Below, piece by piece: positions 34,168-45,694 of a stretch of DNA of 64,000 nucleotides (the stretch's first letter is position 1; the number at the start of each line of letters is the position of its first letter). Under the pieces are notes generated by a model. The model searched no databases. It was given only the letters and a program-made list of their open reading frames with translations, and was not told where the DNA came from. This DNA is from Erythroxylum novogranatense (lineage: Eukaryota; Streptophyta; Magnoliopsida; Malpighiales; Erythroxylaceae). The position numbers were made by a program, and so were the translations under genes. The stretch lies in the NCBI GenBank assembly GCA_029891385.1, contig CM057224.1, positions 39,933,005 to 39,997,004 on the forward strand, read 5' to 3'.

Positions 34168-34245
34168 CATTACCCCAATACACCCCAAAATTACTCACAA
34201 AAACTTTCTACTCTTAGTATCATTACCCCAATACACCCCAAAATG
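34168..34245 (+). repeat. templated duplication at the copia B / Athila junction
   Basis: CATTACCCCAATACACCCCA (34168-34187, extending to 34192) belongs to the copia LTR. Nearly the same roughly 25 bp recur at 34220-34244, directly after the LTR breaks off and before unrelated gypsy DNA. This is typical filler DNA copied from nearby during end joining. Confidence 0.75.
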
Positions 34246-34364
34246 CAGTTTAACACACACTGCCTATATTTGCGGAGCTCTTATCCAGCTTCATCACTTT
34301 TACCGAAGTACAATGGATTTATCCAAGGCTTTACTGAGTCGACACCAACCAATTTCTTCATAAC

Positions 34365-35726
34365 ATGATGACTCTAATGAAGGAAGAGAGTGATTCTAAC
34401 TCTAATAAGTTTAATGCCATCGCTTCTCTTATTCAACAGGATTCTTCAAAGACTGCTGCTAGGTTCAATGCTTTGGAGAAAAGAATGGAACAATGGGAAA
34501 CCAAAGCAGAGAACATTAACTCATATGTCACTCAGTTGTCCAACAACATGAGTGAGAATCAAGCAAGAAGTAGTGGGACGATTCCTTCAAATATCGTGAT
34601 AAATCCGAAGAGCCTCAATGCAATTGCCCTCCGAAGTGGGAAACAAGTGACGTTTAATCCTTAAGAAGAAGAAGGGGCATATGATGAGGAGATTGAGAGT
34701 GAAGAAGTGCCTCCACCCAAAGAGAAGATCAAGAAATCTGAAAGTGTGAAGGAAGAAGAATTATTGAAGGAAAAGAAGCCTGTCTCAAAAAATAAAGGAG
34801 CTACTTCAGAGAGCTCCAAGGACCAAGCTGAACATGGAAAATCAAGCAAGCAAGACGGCAAAGGTAAGGAGATAAGTCTTCAAGACCTTCCTTTTGCAAA
34901 TTCATATTTGATGAGCAAGCGTATGAATGAGATTAAGCATGAAAAAGAAATCATTGATTTGTTTGGAAAAGTAGAGGCAAAGGTTCCCTTGCTTGATTTA
35001 GTGAAGAGAGTTCCGGCCTATGCTAAATATCTTAAGGACTTGTGCACCAACAAGAGAAAGTTTAGGCCAAATGAGAGAGTCTAAGTGAGCTCTAATGTGT
35101 CAGCCCTGTTTAAACCTCAAATACCTGTGAAATGTCAAGACCCTGGATCTTTCACCATTCCATGCATCATAGGGAAGGTAACTATAGGAAGAGCTTTGTT
35201 AGATCTGGGGGCAGCGATTAATGTGATGCCAAAATCTGTCTATCAGTCCTTAGGAGTTAAAAGTTTAAAACCCACATCTGTTGTCCTACAGTTGGCTGAT
35301 AGATCATTTAGGCATCCAGTAGGCATAATTGAGGACATCTTGGTCCAGGTAAAGGGTTTAGTATTTCTTGCTAATTTTTATGTACTTGATATATCTTCTG
35401 AAGTTGTGCAGGATACTTCCTTAATTCTCGGGCGACCCTTTCTGCGCACAACAAGCACCATGATCAGCATGAAGGAAGGTAAGATCACCATGGAGGTAGG
35501 CGACCAACAGGTAAGCTTCAACATGTATGAAGAAATGAAACACCCCCATAAGGACTATTCACTTCTAGGAGTTAATATGCTTGATATGGTTGTTGAAGTT
35601 GCATGTGTTGATTTTGAACAATCCATGAACTCCTTGACTAATGATTCCTTGGAGAGCATTTTTGCTACTGATGTTTCAGGTGAATCACTGGGTGTGGACG
35701 TTAGCATGGAGCTGGAAAGAAGTTGA
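34365..35726 (+). pseudogene. Athila-type gag C-terminus and protease
   Basis: One reading frame interrupted by TAA at 34662-34664 and TAA at 35082-35084. The first part has the Athila gag signature (VTQLSNNMSENQ, IPSNIVINPKSLNAIALRSGK). A lysine/glutamate-rich linker follows. The protease has the active-site block LLDLGAAINVMP and the ILGRPFLRTT motif (about 35200-35460). In Athila elements gag-pro is followed by RT; here the frame ends at 35726 without any. Confidence 0.85.
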
Positions 35727-36069
35727 ATTGCCTCGTCGAGGCATAGAAACAAGCCAGACGTCCATAAGAAACAGACAAACCCACCTTAAGCACCGGGTAG
35801 TTTCTCCTCTTTCACTTACCATATATTTGTGCATATTGATTGAAATTGGAGTGAAACTGTTGTGCATGAATATGTTGGCTAAGTGTGGGGGAGAAACTTA
35901 ATCAGTAGGGTTAGGTTTAGCTCAGTAGGATTTCAGTTCAGTTGTTTTAATAATTTAACTCTCCTTTAGAACCCTAAATCTTAGTGAATGCATGATACAT
36001 GTTGCTTGGTAGAAGAAATTTGTATGCATGATTGGTCAGGAAAGGTTGAGCTTAGGATCCTTGTCTGTT

Positions 36070-36650
36070 TTCGGGAAGCTTCGCTGCGACGTGGGATATC
36101 TCGTCGTGACGTGCACCAATTTTGACGCCGCGGCGCACAGCCTTTGCGCGTAACCCTAGATGGGTAAAATCCCCTTTTTATCCTTATTACACGACGGTTC
36201 TTCCCTTTGATCGGTGTTTTTTTAGTACTTTTACCCCCTAAATCTTCATAACCCTCCGACGCACCACCTTTTTCGCCGCCTCCCCATCATTCCTTTTGTT
36301 CATCCTTGCGTCGCGACTTCACCCGTCATCTTTCCTCCTTGCGCCGCGACTCCTCCTCATTCGTCCATTGCTAGTAGCTCGCCTCAGCTGTCTGTCCCCC
36401 TTTTTTGTTCGACTCTGTGTTAACCTTGTAATATGTCTTTCCCCTCGTTTGTCACTTCCATTTTCATTCTGTAGGCTAAGGATTGTTTTCTGCGGCGACA
36501 ACGCTTAAACTCGTCGTGGTGTGTCCGGTTTTCGCAATTCGCCGCGACGCATAGATTGCTTGTCGCGACGTGTGATCTGCATACGCCGCGGCATGTGAAG
36601 CACAAATTGTCTCACCACGGTGCGCATTCAAACGTCGCGGTGAAGCTCTG
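36070..36650. repeat. CG-rich CGYCGCGRCG motif clusters (two, 5' of Transposase_32 ORF)
   Basis: Variants of CGCCGCGACG or CGTCGCGGCG recur every 15-30 bp at 36075-36150 and again at 36510-36650, against an otherwise AT-rich background. A further cluster lies at 38198-38292. Function unknown; they flank the second ORF of the element. Confidence 0.7.
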
Positions 36651-36700
36651 TTATTTTTTCTTCACTGACTTTTCTGTGTGTTTATTTCTTGTACAGGACA

Positions 36701-37893
36701 ATGCCTCACACCAAGAACGCCTCCAACCGTCCCACCACTCCCTCCGATTTCTACTCTTCTAGCTCCCTTGACTTCTCTTCCGAACATTGCCTTCGCCTCC
36801 ACCTTCTGGTCCTTCCCACAGTTCACATCCTCCAGCCTCCCCAACTCACTCTTCCACTTCTTCTCCTCAGGTCGATCCGGAGTATGCCAACCTAGCTACA
36901 AAAATCGAAGCTAGGCTGCTACTAAAGGAGCGACCTTTCCCTCTCTCACCCCATCACAACCCTTTTGTCAGACAGCTCGTCCGCTTCCAACTCTCCGGCT
37001 TAGTGCAGCCTAGGACTCCAGGAAATGACACCTTCGTTCGTCATTTCTATACCCACGCCTGTTACCATGGCACCTTAGACATTAATTTTTGAGGTGTTAC
37101 CATTCCTTGCGCATTCACCAATGCCGCCATCCGTGACCATTACCACCTCCCTCCTATCCTTCGCTGTCACTATGCAGACCTTATTCATGACTACCCCTGG
37201 GATGATGTCCTTCGTACCCTTTGTCCTGAGGGTGCCGAATGGCATAACCCTAGAGTGTCACAAAGGTATATTCGGAGTGCTGATCTCCGTCTTGAGGCTC
37301 GTCCTTGGCTTCATCTTATCAGCAACAACGCCCTTCCCACCACCCACCTTGCCCTCGTTCCCAAAGAACAGGCGCTCTACATCTACCTCCTCATGGTTGG
37401 ACGCCCGGTTGATATTGCTCATGCAATAACTTCCGCCCTCCGTCAATCCATCCTTACCTCTACCCTTACCCATTCCATTCTTTTTCCTCACCTTATCACC
37501 AATCTGTTCCGGGACCTGACCAGCCACCCTCTTCCGCTACGTCTGCCTTAAACAACCTCGTTTCCCACCACCACCACCCCCTTCATCCCCTCCCGCTGTT
37601 GCTGTTCCACCTGTGGATGTGCCTCGCCCGGATGCCTCCCCCCCCCCACCTCATCCCCTTCCACCCCTCTCCCATTGACCACCCTCACCCATCAGGTGGC
37701 CACTGTCCATGCGGCTGTTCTCCGTATCGAAGCCCAATTGGCTGAAGATCGTCACTATCACAGGCAGCTGTATGCCCTAATTTCGGCTCACTTGCACCTT
37801 CCCATTCCTCATGCGGGTGGTGATTCTTCAGCCGGTCCTCGCACTTCTGCGGCCGCCCCTCCTGGTCCTGCCACTGATGCTCCTTTGGAGTAG
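36701..37893 (+). pseudogene. putative plant transposon protein (Transposase_32-like) of the Athila derivative
   Basis: The ATG at 36701 follows a TACAGG site that resembles a splice acceptor. The frame shifts near 36785 and then stays open in one frame except for TGA at 37090-37092 (an Arg position before GVTIP) and TAA at 37549-37551. Conserved blocks: GVTIP-x-AFTNAAIRDHY, RYIRSADLRLEARPWLHLI, PTTHLALVPKEQALYIYLLMVGR, FPHLITNL. The C-terminal part (37675-37893) is helical and ends in a Pro/Ala-rich tail. This domain is found in many plant Athila-like elements; its biochemical function is not established. It occupies the place where env-like ORFs sit. Confidence 0.75.
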
Positions 37894-39387
37894 TTCTGGC
37901 ATTTTGTTCTATTTTGTTTTCCATTTCTTTTCTTTTGTTTTGTTATCATTTTTTATGTTTCATTTTATTTTTCGGATTCTTGGCACACTTTGTTCTGACA
38001 TCCTTTTGCCTCCATGATATATAACATGTCTCTATCTCCATTTTCAATGGAGACAATGTGTTGATTAAGCATGGGGGAGCTATTCCCATTTTGTTACTAT
38101 TGTTGCGCTTCATGTTGACACTTTTGATGTGTGTGTTAGCCAATCTTGCATAATGTTACAAATTTTTAAACTTGGTAAAAAAAATTCTGCCATTCTGCTG
38201 TTCCCCGCCGTGGCGATAGGTCACACACAGCGGCGACGCTAGTGATTCACGCACACACGTCGCGGCGTACATGTTGCACATTGCGACGTCCACTTTTTTA
38301 AAGAATGCTTGTGAAAATTTTTCCTCAATTCCAACTTCTTCCACACTGGACTTTTATAACTTTTGTTTTTCAAAGACCTTATAAGTTTCAAAGTGGTACT
38401 TGAGTTTATGAAAATACCTTCCATTCTTTTAACGATAGTTGGTATTGGCTAATTTTACTTTCGATGTTTTCAACACAAAGTGAATGAAGGCATGCTACAA
38501 AGTAGCACTTTACGTTTTTGAGACTTGAGGTTGTTCATTGAGATATTACCCTTGTTGGAAGGATATTTGAGCCTAATTTTTTTCTTCAATAATGTATGCA
38601 TCTACTTATTTCATATCTCTCTAGAACTTGTTTCAATTCTTAATCAAAGCTTTATGGACTAGAATTTTGTTGATGTGAAAGAGGCATTCTTTCATTTCCC
38701 TTTCTCCCAAACACAGTCCCATAAACACTTTTCCCTTGCTAGCCCATTGAGCCGTCATTATTTATGAGCACTTGCATGCACACCTATATGATGTCAGTAG
38801 TCCAATTTGCATTAAAAAAAATGTGTGTTCCAAAAAGGGACAGAGAAATGTTAAACAAAAAAGTAAAGGAAGAACAAGAAAAGAAAAGAAAGAGCAAGAA
38901 CAATTCAAGCAGTGTAAATATAAACAGTGTCAATATTAGTTTATCTTTTGACATCCAGGTCATAATTTTAGTACATGTGTTCATATTTTTTATCTTTCTT
39001 TCATCCTATCCATTCATCTAGCCCTCCATACATTACAACCCTGAAAAGTCCTCTTGATCTTCAAAATCATAGTTTTTGTAGTGGAGAAATAGAACTGATA
39101 CAAGCTTATGGTAGAGAATGGATTCAGTAGATTGAGAGTAAAAATATCCCCAATACACATGAGGAGAGAGCAAACACTTTATCTTAAGTGACATCTCTTT
39201 TGTCCCATCTCTTGGATTGAATTCTTTTAGTGTTTGTTTTATTAGCACTCTTTCAATTTGTTTTGATTTAATTTTGAGAAAGTGATTTGTGCCAATTTCC
39301 TGTTATTGTTTTGAGCATGGACGAATTTTTCTTTTATACTTGTATATTTTTTACTCTTATAAACTTTGTCTGGGAGTACAAAGGTCT
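37894..39387 (+). other. 3' untranslated part of the Athila derivative
   Basis: No gene. It contains an internal purine tract (AAGCATGGGGGAG at about 38067), a CG-rich motif cluster at 38198-38292 and long T-rich stretches. Confidence 0.5.
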
Positions 39388-39401
39388 AAGTGTGGGGGAA
39401 T
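39388..39401 (+). promoter_or_regulatory. polypurine tract of the Athila derivative
   Basis: AAGTGTGGGGGAAT, a typical Athila plus-strand primer, just before TGATTGAGCCC at 39403, the likely LTR start. Confidence 0.6.
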
Positions 39402-39402
39402 T

Positions 39403-40930
39403 TGATTGAGCCCAAGTTTATTATATAAATTGGTTACACTTTCATGGCTTTTAATGTACTTTTTGACTCTTAATTTGTGATCTTGTGCTTTAATTAGTCC
39501 CTTGCAGTGAGCTCATATTTTATACAATTTGATCGTGAAATTGTTGCAAATTGATATTAATTCCATTATAATTTTTTTCCAAGGACAATTAATACTGCAA
39601 ATTGTTGTTTTATGTTATAGGAAAAAAAAGAGTCAAAAGGATCAGAAGAGTCAACATGTCGCGGCATATGAAGAAGTCCACACGTCGCGACGTGATACAA
39701 GCAACACGTCGCGGCGCATCAAAGTAACAGCACACCGCGACACCAACGAATTAAAGCGCCGCGGTGAGCGATCCAGGAAGAACACGTCGCGTCGTCAAAG
39801 AATCATCGAATATCCAGACTTTATTTGGAAAGTTCTCTCACTATGTCGACCCGACCCTCACCCATCATTTAAAAGGTTGCTAATTTAGGTCAGAAGGGAG
39901 CTTCTTCTGTCGAGCTACACTTTAGAGACTGAGCGACATGTTTCGACCGAACACAATCAACCTTTCATCTGCGACCATTGCCATCATCTCTACTCCACCG
40001 CCAGTCTCTATTGCAACCATGGGTGACATCCGATCTTCAACAGCCTTGAGAGAATCCGGAGTCATGCTCGGCTAAATTCACATTTCCTCTTGAGAATGTA
40101 GCATCGGCTTGAGTTCACCGATTCTTAAAAAAGGGAGTTAATCTTACATTGTCAAGTTTAATTGCATTGTTGTAAATTCCTGAGTTAGGGTTTACTGCCG
40201 TGTAGTTAGATTAGCTTGGTTATAGTTTAATCAAGTGTCAAACGATGTCTTGTGTTATGGAATTGGTTAGTTGTAGAACTTTGATGCTCAATATATGAAG
40301 TTTCATATATGTCTTTTGGTGAATGTGTTAATTCTCTTTATCTGCCTAGTTGTGTTTGATATTGAGATTGTGCTTGAGCCAATTGACCAATTGCATTAAC
40401 TTGTCCATTTCACACACTAAGATGCATTTAATAAAGTTTTAATTAACGGAGTTCATTAATTAAAACCTTGGACTTAAAGAGTCCTTTAAGGTTCTAAGGC
40501 TTAAGAGCACTTAATGGGATCTTGAGAAATGGAGTTCATTAATCAAGATCTTGGACTTAAGGAGAGTCTTTAAGGTTTGTTAATCGAAAACTTAGTGAAT
40601 TTCACTCCCTGGAAATTTGTTTTGAACCATAATAGCCTAAGCTCATTTTCAAGAGGATTTAATCTCATTTGCTTAATACTCAAATTTTTAATTTCATTTT
40701 TTTTCAAAATCCAAAAAGATACTTTTTATACTTTGTCCTTCAATTTTAGTTAAATTTCCTTAGTTCTTTCAAATGATCCAAAACCCCCTTTTATCAACTT
40801 TGTTTGCATTTTTTTGACAATTAGGCTAGCTTAGACCTTTTTCACTTGGTTCCAATTAAGTGAGACGACCCGAGGTTGCATCCTATATTGCAATCCTTGG
40901 AATTTAATTATTTTTTATTCGGTTTCCAAA
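39403..40930 (+). repeat. 3' LTR-like region of the Athila derivative
   Basis: Starts TGATTGAGCCC after the polypurine tract. The right boundary is uncertain (somewhere between 40900 and 40990, where copia C sequence begins). It carries the densest CG-motif cluster at 39655-39800 (six CGYCGCG variants) and the GACGACCCGAGGTTGC block near 40862 seen towards the ends of such LTRs. Confidence 0.5.
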
Positions 40931-41089
40931 TGATTGATCTTTAGATCGATATGAAGTGCCGACCACAGTGTTTACCCAGAAGATGTTATTCCAACCACCA
41001 TCCATCTTGACTTCACTTGTTCGTCATTCTCATGAACCATAAAGGGGACTATGAGCATTGAAACTCTCCAAATAAGGTTGGACATTCAT

Positions 41090-42355
41090 AATTGTCCCCC
41101 TCTAACCTAACACAATACGCTTTAACCTCCACTTAAGGGACATCCTGATAAGCTTACTACAAAACTCATGGTTGCTTCAGGAACCGTTTTAGTTAGCATA
41201 TTAGTACCATTCCTATCTATATGAATCTTCTTCAACATCATTTGTTGCTCCTTAATTACGAACCTTAACCAATGATATCTAACATCTATATGCTTTGTGT
41301 GGGAATGATACGTAGTATTTTTGCTCAAGTCAATACTACTTTGACTATCATAAAATACTACATAGCCTTTTAGCTTCACATCCAACATTTGAAGAAACCT
41401 TTTTAACTAGAGCATCTCCTTGCAAGCTTCCCTTATAGCTATATACTTTGCTTCAATCGTAGCCAAAGCCACACACTTTTGTAGTTTGGATTGTCATGAG
41501 ATGACTTCCCCTGTAAACTTGAAAAAAAAATAAAGTGAGTTTTCTTTTATCAAAATCTTTAATCATATCTACATCCATATAACCTTCTAGAATTGGCTCA
41601 CCATCACCAAAACATAAATTCTACTTTGAAATACCTCTCAAGTATTTTAAACTTTATTCAACTGGTTCCTAATGAACCTTTCGTAGATTTAACAAGTGGC
41701 TGCTGACTATCCCAATAGCCTGTGCAATATCTAACCATGTACACATTATTGGTCTCTACTGTAGATGAGTATAGAACATAAAACATACCATCTTTCTCCT
41801 TTTTTTGAGAGATATGCACACTTACTTAGCTTGAAGTGAGGTGCTAGTGGCGTGCTAATTGGTTATACATGCTTCATATTAAACTTATCTGACACTCATT
41901 TAATATATCCTTCCTATGATAATCACAATTTCCTATTCTTCCTATCTCAAGTTATTTCCATACTTAAAATATACTTTATAGGTCTCAAATCTTTCATGTT
42001 AAAAGATTTAGATAAATCATCCTTTAATTTTTAGATTCTTCCAACATTTTGACCACTTCTTTAGAGCTTGTTTTAACTCGTATAAGCTTTTCTTCAGCTT
42101 GTACGCTAAATGCTCCTTACCTTTAGCTTTGAAACATTCTGGTTGCTCCATACATATCTCCTATTCTAAATCTCCATCCAAGAGAATTGTTTGAACATTC
42201 AATTGTTTAATTCTAAGATCTAAACAAGCAGTTAAACCCAATCTTGTTTGAATTGATGTCATCTTAACTACCAATGAGAGGATTTCATCCAAATCTATGT
42301 CCTTCTTTTGACTAAAAGCTTTCACTACTATATCTGTATATTTCCATCGCAAATT
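41090..42355 (-). pseudogene. copia C RT-RNase H fragment
   Basis: Minus-strand relics. 42352-42161 has the RT block AFSQKKDIDLDEILSLVVKM. About 42120-42050 holds the SLYELKQ-like region. 41388-41122 encodes the RNase H end (FYDSQSSIDLSKN, HTKHIDVRYHWLRFV, GTNMLTK). Frames are heavily broken and no gag or LTR pair is visible. A GAGGGGGACAAT-like tract at about 41090-41100 may be its polypurine tract. Confidence 0.8.
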
Positions 42356-42514
42356 TTGCTAGGAATTTTTTCCTCCAAATATGGTGACGGATATTTTTTT
42401 CGTCGCTATATTTGTCAACTATAGCGACAGTAATATGTTTTCCGTCACTAATTTTAAACAGTTACATTTTTGTCGATAAGTTTCCGTCGCTACTCGACAG
42501 TTTTCTTATAGTGG
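42356..42514. mobile_element. mini-CACTA-like element
   Basis: Ends at TTTTCTTATAGTG (42502-42514), the reverse complement of CACTATAAGAAAA, a common CACTA terminus. Inside are inverted motifs of the GTCGCTA/TAGCGAC and GACGGA/TCCGTC type. The left end is degenerate (GCTAGGAATTTTTTCC). About 160 bp, no coding capacity. Confidence 0.5.
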
Positions 42515-42596
42515 GTTATATACATAGACATATATATAGACATCAAAATCTTTGCAGTGTGTTAGATTAATATTATATATTTAATAAAGTGAAGAT

Positions 42597-43180
42597 TGTT
42601 ATATGTGGCTCATATACATAGGTGTGCAATCTTATAGTGTTTTTAGAAGAACGTAGAAGTTTCTTGGAAGTTTTTGGGTGGATACGGTATCGAATATGAT
42701 TATATGTCAGCACATGTTCTTCTATAAAATAAAAAGTAAAGATATATATAAGCTAAAACATAAGTGTGTTGGTGTTGTATAAGTTTTTATAAATAAGGAG
42801 ACGACCTAAGACACAAGCATGTTAGAACTCGTGTTCATATGTGTAAAGAAGCAGTGAGTTACACAATTTGTAATATGAGTGTGTCTGTGCATATGTTCTA
42901 TTTTAGGAAGAAACAATGGAATATATGACCTAGGACATGAACATACTTTTGACATGCTACCTTACTTGGAAACATAATTTTGGTAAAATTTAAATTATAA
43001 AAGGATTCTAGGACTTATTAGAGTCATGTTTAAATTAGGTTTGACAAGGAGAATTTTGTGTTGGATTACACCAACTAGAGTTTACATATCATTATACTTA
43101 TAAACCTAGTATATATAGGAAATCTGTAATCCTCACCAAATAAGTTATTGATCAATATAGTAAAATCAATTACTTTTGGC
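42597..43180 (+). repeat. 5' LTR of copia D
   Basis: Starts TGTTATATGTGGCTCATATA. It is shorter than the partner because the 3' copy has internal duplications. The right boundary near the degenerate primer site is approximate. Confidence 0.6.
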
Positions 43181-43199
43181 TTATATATCATTATACTTA

Positions 43200-44629
43200 T
43201 AAACCTAATCTATATCAAAATTTAAGGGTGGAAAGACAGTCTAGTGCTATAAGTGCTAGCAAATTAAGTATATTAATAGGGATTGTGCAAACAAGGAGTA
43301 GAGTGTGAAAGGAAATTGATGATATATTAAGGTCTATTAATATAATGGAGAGCAGGAACTCAGATTACATGATTTATGTTTTAACCAATTAACTATATGA
43401 CATATATTTTAGATATGGGGTGTTCACATACGATGAAACCAAACAACGATTGTTTTGTAACATACATGTCAAACACCTTTAACACTATTTGGTTGAGGGA
43501 ATATAAAACTTTTGAAGTCATCAAAACATGATAGGTTATGATCAAGATGCTTGATGGCGTTGTCAGAATGTTAAGTGGATTTTAACATATTCCAAATTTA
43601 AGGAAGAACCTGATCTCTTTGAGTATCTTACGTATGAACGGTTTTTCATATAAAATTGACGGGGACAACATTAAGGTAACAAAAGGTGTAATAATTATGA
43701 TGAAGAAATAAGATTGAGAAATATCTATAGACTAATAAGGAGTATAATTATAGCTGGAGAAGTTGTAATAATTAGGGCTGGCAACCCACAAAAGCTTGAC
43801 CCAAAAGCTTAAAGGCCTAACCCCTTATCATTAAAATAACATTATTTTGGTATAAATGACCAAAATAATGTTGTTTTTGTCTATATGTTTAAAAATATTA
43901 AAAAAAACAAAATGATATCATTTTGATGCAATCCAAGTCCAAGCTGAGCTTAGGCCATTGGAATGGGTGTTAGGCCATGTCCCCATTACCATCTTAGTAA
44001 TAGTAAAGCCGAAGAAAGATAGTAGTATATTAAGGCACAAATAGTTGAGTCATTTTAATGAGAAAGAGATGACAAAAAATTATAAAGGGAGCTTATTGAA
44101 GGGTGTAAAACACTATAACTTATACTTATGTAAGTTTTATGCATTTAGTAAAAAGTTTAGGTGTGACATCTAAAGATGTTGTATTTGAAGAGTAGCATAC
44201 ATTGATGCAAACATAAATAGAGATTAGTACTAGTTTAAAGGTAGTATAAATGGAACTAGAACAAATTGAAATAGAAGATAAAAAGGTTGAAATTTTTAGT
44301 TCAAAAAATTGAGCAATGTTAAAAGAACAAAATCAATACAATATAACAAGGATAGAGCGAGATGCATCATCAAACTGCCAAGTAGATTTGGTTAGAAAAA
44401 ATTAGTCTCATATACTTTTACCATCATTGATGTGATCTAATTATCTTTTAGAGGATTGTGGTTAGTGAGGAGAAAGATAGATGGATGATTATTATGGTTA
44501 AAGATATAGGATTTCATAAGAGTAAGAATTAATTGCATCTGATCAAATTTTGTTTAAAAAAGTTCACATTTTGGAGAATATAGTTGACATGTTAACAAAA
44601 TTGGTTATCATAAAGCAATTTATGTATTA
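43200..44629 (+). pseudogene. copia D internal coding relics
   Basis: Around 43580-43720 a shifted-frame translation recalls the copia protease end (IPNLRKNLIS-like, then GYSYKIDG-like and VTKGVI-like). Around 44560-44620 it recalls the RNase H end (VDMLTKLV). Dozens of stops and shifts separate them. Confidence 0.6.
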
Positions 44630-45630
44630 CTAAGGAGGCGGTTGGTTTACATGGAGAATGGTAATAGAAATGAGAATGAATATAGTGAGGAATGAGAATA
44701 AATATTATCATTATAATTATGATAGTTGATTAAGAGAAATGAATTATTACTATTACCATCAACAAGTGGTTGGTTTGTGAAAATATTCAGAAATAAAAAT
44801 TTATTATATTTTAATTAATTATATTGTAATTAATTAATTACAATATGTTGATTAATTAAAATATTGTAATTAATTTTAATTAATTATATTGTAGCTAATT
44901 AATTAATTAATTAATTATAATAATATTTTAATTAATTATATTGTAAATTATTATTTTAATTAATTAGTTACAATATTTTAATTAATTAATGAATTATATT
45001 TTAATTAATTATATTGTAGTTAATTAATTGTTAATAATATTTTAATTAATTAATTAATTAAAATATTTTAATTAATGAATAATTATATTTTAATTACTTA
45101 TATTGTAACTAATTAATTAATTAATTTTATTTAATTAATTATATTGTATAATTAATTAATTAATTATATTTTAATTAACTAATTAATTATATTGTAATTA
45201 ATTACAATATTTAATTAATGAATAATTATATTTTAATTAGTTATATTGTAACTAATTAATTACTTATATTGTAACTACTTAATTAATTATATTTTAATTA
45301 ATTAATTAATTATATTTTCATTAATTATTAATAATATTTTCATTAATTAATTAATTAAAATATTATTAATAATTAATTAACTACAATATAATTACAATAT
45401 TTTAGTTAATTAATTAATTATATTTTAATTAGTTATATTTTAATTAATTGTAACAGCACTCCCTTTCATAACAATGATATCATTCTTCTAAGTTAGGAGA
45501 GGAATGGGGTATTACCAAAAAATGAGTAATAAAAATAATGACTCTATAATTATAGTCCCTTACCAAACTCAATCTTTCATTCTATATGCATTCTCTTTTT
45601 TTCATACCCTTCAAATAAGCACACCCTTAG
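44630..45630. mobile_element. MITE-like element in copia D, with internal tetranucleotide expansion
   Basis: The left terminus CTAAGGAGGCGGTTGGTTTA and the reverse complement of the right terminus (CTAAGGGTGTGCTTATTTGA) form imperfect inverted repeats; the inner parts GGAGAATGG and the right-end ATTCTC also pair. No ORF. The centre (44790-45440) is an ATTA/TTAA-type simple sequence. Confidence 0.55.
44790..45440. repeat. ATTAATTA-type low-complexity array
   Basis: Long runs of TTAA and TAATTAATTA with recurring TATATTTTAATTA and TATATTGTAATTA blocks. Nearly free of G and C. Confidence 0.9.
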
Positions 45631-45694
45631 ACTTGATGAATGTTTTATGACTACATCCTAACCTATAAAAAGTATAATCGTAAGTGGAGATTAT

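Larger units (their letters stand above)
16128..34219 (-). mobile_element. Ty1/copia retrotransposon B, split by two younger insertions
   Basis: Minus-strand order: 5' LTR (30513-34219, interrupted), primer site, gag, protease, integrase, RT, RNase H (interrupted), 3' LTR (16128-16535). Removing the CACTA insertion (16895-26502) and the gypsy insertion (30663-34124) leaves about 5 kb, the normal length of a copia element. The outer part of the 5' LTR is missing beyond 34219, so its target duplication cannot be checked (the left flank is GTTCA, 16123-16127). RT and INT motifs suggest the Tork/Tnt1-like side of the family; this is a tentative placement. Confidence 0.92.
30513..34219 (-). repeat. 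5' LTR of copia B, interrupted by gypsy DNA and truncated
   Basis: 30513-30662 and 34125-34219 together match the 3' LTR at 16128-16535 up to the CTTTCTACTCTTAGTA point. The remaining roughly 160 bp of the LTR are missing beyond 34219. The gypsy fragment sits between two copies of GTTTT. Confidence 0.85.
34246..40990 (+). mobile_element. Athila-like Ty3/gypsy derivative lacking RT and integrase
   Basis: Plus-strand order: gag-protease (34365-35726), a long untranslated stretch, a Transposase_32-type ORF (36701-37893), polypurine tracts of the GTGTGGGGGA type (about 35883, 38065, 39388) and an LTR-like region after 39403. No reverse transcriptase, RNase H or integrase motif is present between protease and the second ORF, so this is a deletion derivative. 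The 5' LTR is lost at the junction with copia B. Confidence 0.8.
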
